The position numbers and the translations under genes were made by a program. Below, piece after piece: positions 6,266-6,301 of a stretch of DNA of 6,301 nucleotides. The DNA comes from an uncultured Clostridia bacterium. GTDB taxonomy: Bacteria > Bacillota > Clostridia > Christensenellales > Borkfalkiaceae. The stretch lies in assembly GCA_946540675.1 (NCBI GenBank), contig CAMNIW010000083.1, forward strand, positions 1 to 6,301, written 5' to 3'. The notes under the pieces were generated by a model. It was not told the origin of the DNA. It was given only the letters and a program-made list of their open reading frames with translations, and searched no databases. The first letter of the stretch is position 1, and each line of letters starts with the position of its first letter.

Positions 6266-6301
6266 AGATCGGAAGAGCACACGTCTGAACTCCAGTCACT
6301 A
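6266..6301 (+). other. Illumina TruSeq adapter read-through (not genomic)
   Basis: From base 6266 the plus strand reads AGATCGGAAGAGC and continues without mismatch through base 6299 as the 34-base TruSeq read-1 3' adapter that precedes the index. The final two bases, TA, could be the start of a 6-base index. The adapter starts in mid-codon of the conserved comM motif, exactly where genomic similarity stops. Base 6266 may be the A added during library preparation. The sequence therefore ends in an untrimmed library adapter, and the true genome stops at 6265. Confidence 0.97.

Noticed and set aside
5830..6288. 152-codon open frame on the plus strand opposite comM, ending IGRAHV
   Set aside because: It is antisense to comM and its last residues are translated from the adapter, so it is an artefact.
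6266..6301. Possible novel short element or attachment site at the window end
   Set aside because: The bases match the standard Illumina adapter exactly from its first base, so no biological reading is needed.

Overview
The window is a compact, one-direction (minus strand) block of six housekeeping genes with almost no non-coding DNA. Read in transcription order, from high to low coordinates, it runs: comM/yifB C-terminal part, dprA, topA, trmFO, hslV, hslU N-terminal part. The two outer genes are cut by the ends of the sequence. The largest gap between genes is 11 bases, so no promoter, terminator, RNA gene, mobile element or CRISPR array could be supported.

The gene order dprA-topA-trmFO-(xerC)-hslV-hslU is the one known from Bacillota (in Bacillus subtilis: smf-topA-gid-codV-clpQ-clpY-codY). 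The FAD/folate-dependent TrmFO, used instead of SAM-dependent TrmA, and the strong AAGGAG ribosome binding sites also fit a Bacillota/Clostridia-like bacterium. The adapter tail at one end suggests an assembled draft or metagenomic contig. The exact taxon cannot be fixed from the sequence.

Region by region: bases 6266-6301 are not genome but an Illumina TruSeq read-1 adapter left on the contig end. Bases 5791-6265 encode the last 157 residues of the ComM-like magnesium-chelatase-family AAA+ protein. Bases 4718-5794 encode DprA, with several altered signature motifs. Bases 2422-4707 encode DNA topoisomerase I, with five C-terminal four-cysteine zinc ribbons. Bases 1121-2425 encode TrmFO (tRNA m5U54 methyltransferase). 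Bases 585-1124 encode the HslV peptidase, and bases 1-573 encode the first 191 residues of its unfoldase HslU.

The genes fall into three functional pairs or singles: recombination/transformation of single-stranded DNA (ComM, DprA), DNA supercoiling (TopA) and tRNA modification (TrmFO), and ATP-dependent proteolysis (HslVU). Three junctions are 4-base ATGA stop/start overlaps. The other two use a TAAGGAG motif in which the upstream stop codon is part of the downstream ribosome binding site. This points to one translationally coupled transcript. The xerC/codV gene that sits between trmFO and hslV in B. subtilis is absent. I found no evidence of an undescribed system; the points most worth checking are the adapter artefact, the DprA motif changes, the HslV N-terminus and the missing xerC.
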